Shown here in pieces: positions 49,113 to 59,800 of a DNA stretch of 64,000 nt. The position numbers were made by a program, and so were the translations under genes. The notes below the pieces were generated by a model, which was given only the letters and a program-made list of their open reading frames with translations, did not search any database and was not told where the DNA came from. The stretch comes from Lingula anatina (lineage: Eukaryota > Brachiopoda > Lingulata > Lingulida > Lingulidae). Location of the stretch: NCBI RefSeq assembly GCF_001039355.2, contig NW_019775469.1, forward strand, positions 277,309-341,308, read 5' to 3'. Every line of letters begins with the position of its first letter. Positions within the stretch are counted from its first letter, which is position 1.

Positions 49113-52056
49113 TATGAACAATTGATTATGTATGTCGTCCCCAAATACCTACAACTGCAGTCAGGCCAGTCAGGCCAGTCAGGCTATGGGGGTCGCAACT
49201 GTGACATTGACAATGACCAGTGCAGGTCGCCGCCTTGTCAAAATCAGGGTACTTGCAGCAATTCTCCCATCAATTATACATGTGCTTGTCCCACCGACTT
49301 CAGTGGAAAACATTGTGAGGTAGACAACAATCTTTTGTCGGTCCTCGCCATGTCAGAACGGGGGTTATTGTAACAATTCCCCCAATAATTACACATGTGC
49401 GTGTCCCGCCGATTTCAGTGGACAACATTGTGAGATAGACAACAACCTTTGTCGGTCTTCGCCATGTATGAACTTATGTAAATGCCAGAACCAACCAAAC
49501 GCTTCAGTGGAAAACATTGTGAGATAGACAACAACCTTTGTCACTCGTCGCCCTGTCAAAATCAAGGTACTTGCAGCAATTCCCCTAATAATTATACATG
49601 TGCCTGTCCCACCGATTTCAGTGGGAAACATTGTGAGATAGACAACAATCTTTGTCGATCAAAGCCATGCTTGAACAATGGATTGTGCTTGTCGTCCCCA
49701 AATAACTACATCTGCATGTACCAGACAGGTTATGATGGTCGCAACTGTGACATCGACAATAACCAGTGCAGGTCGACGCCCTGTCAAAATCACGGTACTT
49801 GCAGCAATTCCCCCAATAATTACACACATGTGCCTGTACCGCAGACTTTAGTGGCCAACAACAACTTATGTCGATCATCCCCATATTTGAATAAGGGGAC
49901 ATGCTTGTCATCTCCTAACAATTACACGTGCCGGTGTCATGCTGACTTTGATGGACGGCATTGTGAAATCGACATAAACAAATGTAGGTCGTCTCCATGT
50001 GAGCATAGCGGCAGATGTACCAACGCACCCAACACATACAGCTGCGCCTGCGTGGCGGGCTGGAAGGGACCAACATGTCAGTATAAGGCGTGCAGTTTGA
50101 ACGCGTGCAAGCATCCAACTTCGTGCTCAGACACACCGACCGGAGTGACGTGCACATGCAATCCTGGGTGGACCGGACCCTACTGCGAGGTGAACATCGA
50201 CGATTGCAGTTCAAAACCAAGTCAAAATGGTGCAACGTGTATTGATCAGGTACGTGTTAGAGTGTGGTATTTTTTTTTTCAAGGACTTGGAATTTGAGAT
50301 TCATTGGTCGACTTTTTTCTTTTTGTTTACCTGTAAGTGTGTAATAAGTATTAAAAGTAATCTGATGCGTCATAAACGAAGTAAATCCGTCTTGTGTGTT
50401 AAAAGACTATTTTGTACCCTTGACATTGCATAATTCTCTATCCAAGTATTTGTCTATATACCATATCAAATTAAACTGTGCCTTTATTTTGATAACACAG
50501 GTATAGGCAATCTCCAAAATACCTATTGACAATGAATGGAATCTTCCAAAGAAAATTCGGTATCGTTTTTTCAGGATCACCAAGTGCAGAGAACAGTGAT
50601 AAAATCAACTGCCACTGACATATTGTCTGTCTGACTACGTTATCGCTTATTTGGGTTTGCCACGCCCGTATTGTTCATTTCGTATCTTCTATATTTTTAC
50701 TTAATCATTTTCTTCTATAGGCAAATGATTATTTCTGCCTTTGTGGTCCAGATTATACAGGCAAGAGCGGTCACAACCACCACTATGACCACCACTGCGG
50801 CAACCGACCCCTGCAACCCCAACCCCTGTCCACTGTTACAAGGAACCCCGATTCCATGCAATATAAAGCCTGGTGGGACGCACGAGTGCGTCAAACCTCA
50901 GGGTAAGAGTGTTGCTGATAATGACGTGCTTCAAACTGAAACAGTGAAAGGGTCGTGAAGGTTTTGGCGCGAAAAGTTTCCATTTAACATTTCTTGTAAT
51001 TAACAACCATAATCAAATTCTACACTACAGAGATACTCAATAAATTTAATTTGTTGGACCCCTCTTTGCTTTCAACTTAAATTAAGTAGATAAGATAAGT
51101 GTACTTATCTTGAATTTTAAAAAATGGTTGTGGCAGAAAAAAACTTTTCGCATTCGCTCAAAAAAGAGAACGATACAGCAATAAATAAATAAATAAATGA
51201 ATGAATTGATTACTTCCGCTATAAATAAACAGCAGTTAAGTAAAACATACATCTGGATCGTTGTATTCCAGATCACTGCATGCAGAACAACATGTTGTAT
51301 AAGCAAGGCTTGAAATGGGATGTTGGGTGCCAGCAGAGTTGCATTTGTGCGAAGGCATTAGTCAACTTTATTTATTGCGAGGATAAGTAAGTGTGTCTTT
51401 AAAAAAAACAGAATACATCTTATGAAGCAATTGTTGGAATAAATTCAGCGTACTACAAGATGTTTTATTTGTGTTTTAAATAACAGTCAGCAGTTGTAGT
51501 ATAATACGATTAGCAATTATTTAGGTGTATCTTTGATGCCGATTGCCGGAGAAAAAGCACAAAAACAATTCCTGAAAGGAAATATCTCTTACATGCTCTC
51601 CATGTCGTGTAGTATCAACATCAATTCACAAAAAATTGACAAACCCAAGGGTTGATCGCTTTTTGTCCAGTTAAGACTGCTTGCATTTATGCCAATTCAA
51701 AATGAATTCATTTCTTTTAACTAATTGGCCATTAAGTCAAAACGTGTGTCCAAAATTATCATAAAGAGTACTGAAATATGGCGTGACCAAAATTTTATAG
51801 CCTTCAGTTCCGTATAAAGGAATTTAGTGGGGTTACAGAATGGCCTAAACCTTAATCTAACATACTTTTGATAATGTGAAATGTCATTCTATTAATTAAG
51901 TATACCTGATAAAAAATATTAATGTTTTTTCAAATATATTTTAGGTGTTTTGACTGGCTGAGTGTTGGTGTCCCAAATAGTTGTCGCCTGGATCCCCCCA
52001 AGCCCGGGAAATGCTGCCCAGAATTGAACTGTAGCGGATTTACTCCTCCACCATAA
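49113..52056 (+). pseudogene. Pseudogene D: 5'-truncated EGF/VWC copy of gene C
   Basis: Exon remnants: 49113-50249 (EGF array end), 50721-50902 (Thr stalk), 51272-51386 and 51945-52056 (VWC-like). It begins inside an EGF unit, so it has no promoter, signal peptide or linker. Lesions against C: a ninefold-base triplication (CAGTCAGGC) near 49160, an extra T near 49334 causing a stop at 49371-49373, a 25-base deletion near 49504 that brings the frame back, a 2-base insertion plus 14-base deletion near 49825-49860, a Cys-to-Ser change in the last EGF, and an 11-base deletion in the stalk exon that shifts the downstream frame. Splice borders are still GT-AG. The two VWC exons are nearly unchanged, which suggests recent origin. 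Confidence 0.85.
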
Positions 52057-54399
52057 GAAGCCAACTGGCTTAAAGTGCCTAATTCTTTTTAGCTAGCTGC
52101 CCATTTGGATTGAGGAATAATTTTGTCAGCGTTTCGAAATAGTTTCAGAGATTGCACGAAAGATTATGACCGAGTTCATTTGCGCCAGTGCCTTACCTAA
52201 TCTGTAAGATTTCAGCGGGATGGAATCTTTGTCCGCTTGCTCTCAAAATCTTCATTACTATGAACTTTCTGTTCTTTGCATACGGTCACCATATGTGACA
52301 TATAGGTAGAGAGGAAATTTCTGTTGTTTGCCGCTAGTTAGAATGCACTAGTGTTTTACAAAGTTATTTGGAAAGCTTGCACAGTGAACAAGATATTGTA
52401 AGGGACGCGGTGGCGCCCCTTAGTATGTCCCACGCCCCTAGGATGTCGCGGCGCCCGCGCCTAGACTATAGGATGTCGCGGCGCCCGCGCCTAGTAAGAT
52501 ATATTATAAGGCATTATTATAATGAGACATTAAGGTACATATAAATAGAACAGGTGGTGGGTAGAGAGAAGTTAGGTAGTGGGAATAAAGCTGTTTGGAA
52601 ATCCACGACTCTTGTTGCTCACTTCTTCTCGATCTGTGAACCTAAAATCGAACCTTACAATATAATGATTTTAAGCTTACACAATTTAGCTTTGGGAAAC
52701 AGCATTTTCGAGTTTTCGTCTCGGGTTTTAAGCCTTATGAAAATAAGTGAAAGTTTTATCTGTCGTGCACAGAAGTAAACTGTTTCTTTTGTATGCACAT
52801 TTAACTAGTCAGTGAACCATCTCTGCACAAAGGATATGTCATTGATAGTTTTTCATCAACAATGTCACAATTGCTCTTGAAAAGATGTTGATATCATATA
52901 TCACATTTCTTTGAAACCTTTGAGAAATTTGCAAGAGGAAAGACAGAAAGTCTGTAGTGAAGTTATTTCCTTTTTTAATTTTGGTGATTTTGGGTTAACT
53001 TTGCACAAACGATCTGTCTTCGATACTATATACCCCTACACTTCTCTTCGTGTTTTAATCTCCTGAGTAACCTCTTTACAAGGTGCTGGTTCAACTACTC
53101 CGTTTGAAAGCAGATTTTAAAATTGATGTATGATGATTTTGATGCTGTTCTGTAACTGGGATAAAAGCTCGTTTCAAAAGCATGTATGAAACGGAACACA
53201 ATGGAATTCATACCCTCATAAATAATAACTTGCTTTTATATTTGCTTTAACAATTTTTGTTTATATCTATACCTATAGCCCTTCAAGGTAAAATGGGAGG
53301 TCAAGTATTTAATAAAACGTTTTGAAAAAATCTTGAATTTTTTTAATTTTTTTTTTTTTGGTGCTGATGACCTTTGATCATGAAAAGATATAAGTACATG
53401 TACTTGGTTTGTACATTTATGTCTGTCCTGGCATAAGGTGCAGACAGGAAGGTCCTAGACCCTTATTAGTGTAAGCATTCAGACATGAAGATAACCCCGG
53501 AATGGTTTAGGTATCAACTGAGCCACTGAACATGACTTAACAACAAGTAAATGAATGATAAGATGCTTGAGGGTGTCTACGCAGACCCCCCCCCCCCCCC
53601 CCCCATTTTTTAATCTTGAAAGTTAATTTAAGACATTATGAAGTAGTCAAGTATTTCTTCATTTAAAAAGGGGTCTTGTTATCTGCTGGAGTCATTCTAT
53701 TTCGTGTGCATGCGTTCCTCGTACTACATACAGTATTGTGAAGAAATTAGTTAAGGGATACTTTATCATAGCGCAGAAGAATGTCATAATTCTCAATACA
53801 TAATAATTAGTATCTTATAACTACAAAATGCAAAATGAAATTCAAGAATAACTATTCTGTAGCACATCAACTGTACAATAAATTTTGCTATACACAACAT
53901 ACTGCCACGTAAAATTACAATAAAATTAATAAGTACATGATCTCATGCTCAGTATTAGTAAATTAACTGATTCTTGGCCATATTGGCATAATAAAGAGGA
54001 TGACAATGTTTGCCGAAAAAAAAACGGTCTATTTTCGGAACATGTTTCTAACAGCATGTAAGCACTGCGGGATATTAAATCAATAAAGAGAGAGCAAAAA
54101 CTCAAATATATCTTTGGATGATCGATTAAAGGTCAATATGAAAACCGCACAAGTTGGTGATAACCAATGATAAATCAAACTGAATTATAACAGTATTATA
54201 AGACTACTGGAGTGCATGTATGTATAGAGTAGACTAGATAGTTATTTTTCGCAGTCTCAAAACACACACACTCTCTTTCTCATTCTGCCTCTCTCATTTT
54301 CTAATTCTCTTCTTCTCTCTCACACATTCTCTCTTATTTTGTCATTCTAGATAGACTACATAGTTATTTTTCGCAATATTTTTGTCTGACCTGCTTTCT

Positions 54400-54438
<39 letters not shown>

Positions 54439-55690
54439 CAACAAGAGCTGAAGCCTACAACAACCATTGCAACCTTACCATTTTAAATAGACATTGTGCG
54501 GTCCTGTGGGTAAAAAGGCGGGTGCCTTTGCAAAATTGACACGATCTGATCATTTTTTTTTTTTTTTTTACAAAAGAAACAGACACCAACAAGAATATAC
54601 TGTATTTTCCACATCATTTTCCACGCGTAACCAAGAAAACCTTATAAATCTGCAGGTCAGAGACATGTAATTGTACATAATCTCTCTAAAGCTAATTTTA
54701 TATAAACTTTTACAGTGCACTTTGGGCTAAAGGTGCGGTAATTAGCTTTAACTAAGCAGTTCCTTAACTCAGAAAAAGCATTAGATGCCTTAGTAAATTT
54801 AAAGGGTGGTATCTCAACATGCCTTGCTCATAATGTGTCTCGATGCTCACACGGTATGTTATCAAGTTAATGACCAAGAGAAAACAAATCTAAAGTCAAA
54901 TTTAGCACCTTGATTAAATGAACACATATTCACAGGGTTTGATTACACGTAAAATGGTATCGTGTTTAACCAAAATGTAATGTAATGAACACGATCTAAT
55001 GTTATCTCCAATTTTTTTTAAACAAGACATTACTTTATCGTTTTGTTTTGTTTTTTTTTTTTTTTTTGTTTTTTTTTTTTTTTTTTGTTTTTTTTTACTG
55101 CAACAAAGCAAAAGCGTTCGGAGTTATTCAAAAAGTGTGCTATTCATTACAGGCAGAGTGCTTTGTTTTGAAAAGATCAAGAAACTCTCTTAGTTATTAA
55201 ATAGACTTGTTTACTGGCTTGTCAAATAGATAAATTAACAAACTAATCAAATGTGAAAAAGCAAATTTAAAAGGCCTGCAATATAATTAAAATTGTCACT
55301 ACGGTCTTTAGAGTATTTTCATCATTTTATAAAAGACCATCCGCAATGCAGGATGTAATTAAAAAATTAAAGATTAACAAGTCTCTATGAAATTGAGCTA
55401 TTTCAATGTATCATGACTAATAAAACAGAAAGGCGGGGCTCGTTATGAACTATATGTATCGTGTATTGACATTGAAGCATATTTACTTTCGACGTGTGTG
55501 TTAAAAATTTTTGAAATAAAAAGGTGTCCATAAAAAGACCACCAAATCAGTAGATAGCCACCTGTATGTTTGCTCGGTATCTCCACGCCTTATAAATGTG
55601 CAAAGATAATCACTATATAAATTTGCGTTTGCGACCAAAGTGTGTATGCGCGTACCTAATTTTTGAATTTTAATTTTAATTGAATTTTAA
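52057..55690. other. 3' flank of pseudogene D
   Basis: Copy of the C flank. It differs by the solo LTR, a poly-C run near 53587-53604, a T-rich run at 55042-55097 and small indels. AATAAA at 53311-53316 matches that of C. No gene. Confidence 0.6.
52397..52659. mobile_element. Solo LTR
   Basis: A 263-bp insertion present in flank D but absent at the matching place in flank C (about 46038). It starts TGTAAGG and ends CCTTACA, a 7-bp perfect inverted repeat with the TG..CA ends of LTRs, and is flanked by ATAT (52393-52396 and 52660-52663). Inside are a TATA-like ACATATAAATAG (about 52538), an AATAAA (about 52574), and a 25-bp GC-rich direct repeat (ATGTCGCGGCGCCCGCGCC, twice). This is the expected layout of an LTR; no internal coding region remains. 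Orientation plus is suggested by TATA then AATAAA order. Confidence 0.85.
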
Positions 55691-55739
55691 AAATAATTGT
55701 GAGGTCTTAGGTTTTTGTAAAGAATGGTAGAAGATAAAG

Positions 55740-55778
<39 letters not shown>

Positions 55779-55779
55779 T
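55740..55779. repeat. (ATT)n microsatellite
   Basis: Trinucleotide run, visible directly. Confidence 0.95.
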
Positions 55780-55837
55780 AAAGTGTTTATGCAGTTAGTG
55801 GGTTTCAGGCCTCTATACTGGGCTTAGGTTAATATTG

Positions 55838-55937
55838 CTACCCTCTACCAGGGCCACAGTTGGTTTTTCGCTAGATATTCTGACACGGATGTATCTCTGG
55901 CTACAATGTAATTCATGACAATTTTCTGTGCTGTCGC
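55838..55937. repeat. Dispersed single unit of the 17.5-kb tandem repeat
   Basis: Shares TACCCTCTAC, CTAGATATT, TGTATCTCTGGCTA and AATTCATGACAA with the third unit of the array at 17541-18095. Confidence 0.7.
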
Positions 55938-56159
55938 AGTTCAGAAAAGTGCACATAATTACCCAGAAACATATGTGAACAAGAAGTGAAAAAACAATCT
56001 ACGGGTCTAATAGGGGTATTAGGTTACCATGTTATGAGAGCCGCATTTCGCACCTTTTTAAAAGTCGCTGAAACGGTTTGGAAAACTTTAGAAATGGAAG
56101 TTGGATGGAGACGGCGCTGAAGTGATAGGGCCTACTGCACGCCGAGTGACTGTTTAAGT

Positions 56160-56400
56160 AGGGGAGACCGGGGCTAGTTGGACCCCGGGGTAGGCCTAAG
56201 TTGGCCCCCCATCAATTTATGACAATGTAGCCTAACTATGGGGTAAAAGAATTGATCACATCATTTTGTAAAGTGACCGCATCCAATAGTGCTAAGAAAG
56301 CGTCGGGAGTGAGTCCAAATGAAATAATTTAGCATCTTAAAGTAGGCTATCTTTATTAAAGAGACTTGATGGGGACCAACTTACCCCGGGGTCCTCCCCT
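56160..56400. mobile_element. MITE with AGGGGAG ends
   Basis: Left end AGGGGAGACCGGGGCTAGTT and the reversed right end AGGGGAGGACCCCGGGGTAA are imperfect terminal inverted repeats around 241 bp of non-coding DNA. Elements opening GGGGAGACCGGGG are known to me as widespread in marine animal genomes. Confidence 0.7.
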
Positions 56401-56876
56401 ATTAAATGTCGACCTCACGCTTCTCAGACATATTTTCCCTCGACGTTTGTGACAGATTTCGGGGATCATGTTATGTTGAATGTCTGTGGGGTCGTGCGCC
56501 CTTCCATGTATTGTTAATTTCCGTAATATCCCCCTAAACCATTAGAGTAGCCTATAACAAATCTAAGTCACATGAAAAGAAAACATGGGAAGAGTTTGGT
56601 AGTTATTTTTGTATTTCTAATTTAGGCCTACAACAGTAGAAAGACTATATGTATAGTAAAAGAGCAGGGCAGCAAGATATCTCTAGGCTTCTCACTTTTG
56701 AGACCAAGCAAACGTGACTGTGTTAACTGTGCGCCGTTTTAAGCTCAACCGTCTCTCTACTTCTATCGCTCAACTAATGCAATAATACGGATCTGTTGCG
56801 ACATGTGCTTGATAGCACATGATTCGACTTGTTACGACTACCGAAAGCGGGTACGCGGGAAAGCAGTGAACAGGAG

Positions 56877-59800
56877 ATGGAGCTGGACTTTGTGCAGTGG
56901 ACGGTAATCGGTGTATTACTGATTTTACCAATATTATATGAACTCAGTAGTACGTTCAAGTACTATGCAAAGTTTACTCTCTATGTCACCATTGTTATGA
57001 TATGCTCTCTCTTTACAATCCCAATCGCTGCCTTACGTCCGAGGGATGTACGAAATCACAGGCAAGTTGTTCAACTTTCTTTTACTCTGGCATAGGGTTA
57101 TTATGTCGCTTAAAAAGGACCCGAACGTTTATGAGTTGCAGTATCAGGCACTGTGTGATCGTTGCATATTGTGTTAAGGTCTTGCCTTGATACTTTGAAG
57201 TTCAGTATTTTATTCATGTTCCATACTGATTGAATTTTGTCACTGTGCTGTGGCTAACCACTGTTACTGTTAGACCGTGGTGACAATGCTGTGTAAGAGG
57301 CGACCTGTAGACTTTTCCGTGTGAACGAAATAGCCTTTTGTGGTCTCCAACCAGAGGTTTGTGACGTGAATGTGGCATTTGCTACTCAAACCACTATTTC
57401 ATGGCACAAAGAAAAAAAAAGTAGTCGAGAAGACCATTATGTAAATTGTGTACCACTCAGTACGTTCCATAAAGACTGTTGATAGCACATTACTCCTGTA
57501 TTGAAAAAAGTTCTGTGTTGAGAAAAAGAGCATGTATGTAAACAACCTAAGAAACCTGGTTGGAAACAGACAAATAGTTTGTGCTTTTTTTGTGTGATGG
57601 TAACGACCACTTCTTAATATTTCGGCCATGAAATCACAGTCTTAGCCAATAATCCAACATTGGCGATCACAGATCTGTGGCTTGAGATCACAAATAGCAG
57701 TTAGCACTTATTGGATCTGTAGACTATATAGGTTTATTGCCTGTACCCCTGGGCTCCTCTCTTTTTTAATCCAGTGTTTCATCTGAAATAATTAACTCCG
57801 CCAAAACAATAAGAAATAGATGCATACATTTTTGGAGTCTGTAAAAGGATGAAAATGTTATGATGCCTTGCAAAACACTGCATTTTAATGTTGCAGTTTG
57901 CTCCTGGCCCTCGTTTCATAAAAAAAAACTTAAGTCAGGTTTCCTGGCTAAGAACTTAATTACCAACGTTACATGGTCACATGCACACACCCTACCCTGG
58001 TGTAGTGCTATCACTCACAAATTTAGTCAAATGGTAAAACTGACTTATATCGGCTAAACAAAGAGGGCTTGATTTGACTTGTTTTAGTCAAATTTGAATA
58101 ACAAATTGATTTAAAAAGTGGTGATTTGGCTTAGTGAAAAGAATTGCTAGCGCTACCCCAGTTACCCTATCAGGAACAGTGTTACAACACTCTCATAGAA
58201 CGCCTAGTTTTTTTTCTATTTTTTTTTTCTTTTTGAAACCGGTGGGCCAAGATATCTAGTTTATATTGAGGTTAAGATACAATGTGTTTAAAAAAGTAAA
58301 CACAGCTTCCACATGTATTATAATTTAAGAGACTGTAACTTTGATAAAAAGAGGCACCTTCATTTTATCATCAGTCATTTTGGTGTATTCAAACTATTTG
58401 GGGTAAAAGATTAATTGTTCATGTGATACATGTATGACTTTGTACTGAAAATAAACAAGAAAAAGATTTATATTACATTTATACTCTGCTGTACTGAAAT
58501 AAGTGGTTTTCCGGCTTTGGACTTTGCCCAAGCACTGATAACCTTGTAAACATTCCTATTATTTACATTGCTCATTTTGTCAACAGACTAGAAATTGTGC
58601 CACTGTAGATCAAGACAAATTGCCCTATATATTATCCCCCTTCTTTAATTGTGCATAAAGCCACAAACCATTTTTTTTTTTCATTTAGAGTACATGCGCA
58701 CACACAGTACCTATTTCAGATCATTTTATAGAAAATGTTTCTTAAAATGGAAGTCCTTTTAAATGTTGTTATTTCCTTTAGATATTATATAAATACATGT
58801 GGAGGCAAAGTCTGGGAGAATTTCAACCACAAATGTGAGGTAATTACTGTAAAGATCAGGCACACTGCCAAAACCAGGACAAAATTTAAATGTATCAGGA
58901 TCCTCTACAAAGTTTTTTTTTTTTCTAACCACATAGGGGTATAAACCCGTTCCTGCACAGAAGGCAGTGCGTCTATTTCTTTAGATAAATTATAATTACA
59001 GGATTCCTGCTTATGTACCCCATTTTGCAGCACAAATTTCCCACTTGTAGTGATTTCCTTTTCCCAGGTCATTCATTGCTCTGTAGAGGTTATATTTCCT
59101 TTGTCTATCATGAGAAAAAAAAATTGCTTGCGGGGTCCGTTTTCCTGCTGCAGATATTCCAGGTGGAATAATAATTGAAATATTCAAAAGGTTTACCTGC
59201 TTCAAGAACATCTTTTCCTGTCAGAAAATCAATTGAGTTACATTTTTAGTTTAGAAAGAATATTAATGAGTATGCATCAAGCAAGCTACTCTGATTTGAA
59301 TTCTTCCTTTTTGTAGAAGTGAGGTCCACTACCAGTTAGCTACTGGTATTATATGGTCCACGCCTTTCTTCCACTCTTTTTCTACACAATAACATGTATT
59401 TTAGAATAAAAGCTGGCTAATAAACAAAATAATCTGCAGTTTGGTCAATTAAGAGCCACTTAATGATCTCCCATGCAGAAAACTAGGGTGTTTGAGAGCA
59501 TGGGTAACCTGAAAGTACATAACTCATTGGTTTGTGATTGTTAATTTGCAGATTTTCTTAAAGATTATTTTCTCTTCTTGAAATCACTTTATATATAAAA
59601 TTAATGACTTTCTGTTCTATTTTATGTGTGTTTACAGATACCCAGCCTGGTGTATAAAACATATTATCAAGCCATTGTTCAGTATTGCTGTAGAAGTCAG
59701 GGGAGCAGAGCACCTCAAATCGGACACATCGTATATCATAGTCTGTAATCACCAAAGCTCATTAGATCTCATTGGTGAGTGGACTCAGTGGGCAGTGGTC

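Larger units (their letters stand above)
49099..55690. repeat. Second unit of the 6.5-kb tandem duplication
   Basis: Homologous to 42551-49098 from the partial EGF exon to an AT-rich end (TTTTAATTGAATTTT) that stands directly before the D copy and recurs at about 55675-55690. About 14 bases of unrelated filler (GCAATCCCCCAAAT) lie at the junction near 49099-49113. Confidence 0.8.
55691..56876. other. Intergenic region before AGPAT gene
   Basis: Holds an ATT microsatellite (55740-55779), one dispersed copy of the 17.5-kb repeat, and a MITE. The AGPAT promoter should lie near the right end; no TATA box is evident. Confidence 0.5.

Noticed and set aside
58795-58852. Possible extra AGPAT exon reading [19 protein letters not shown]
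   Set aside because: It starts in phase 2 but ends in phase 0, so it cannot join the next exon, and the family has no insertion there.
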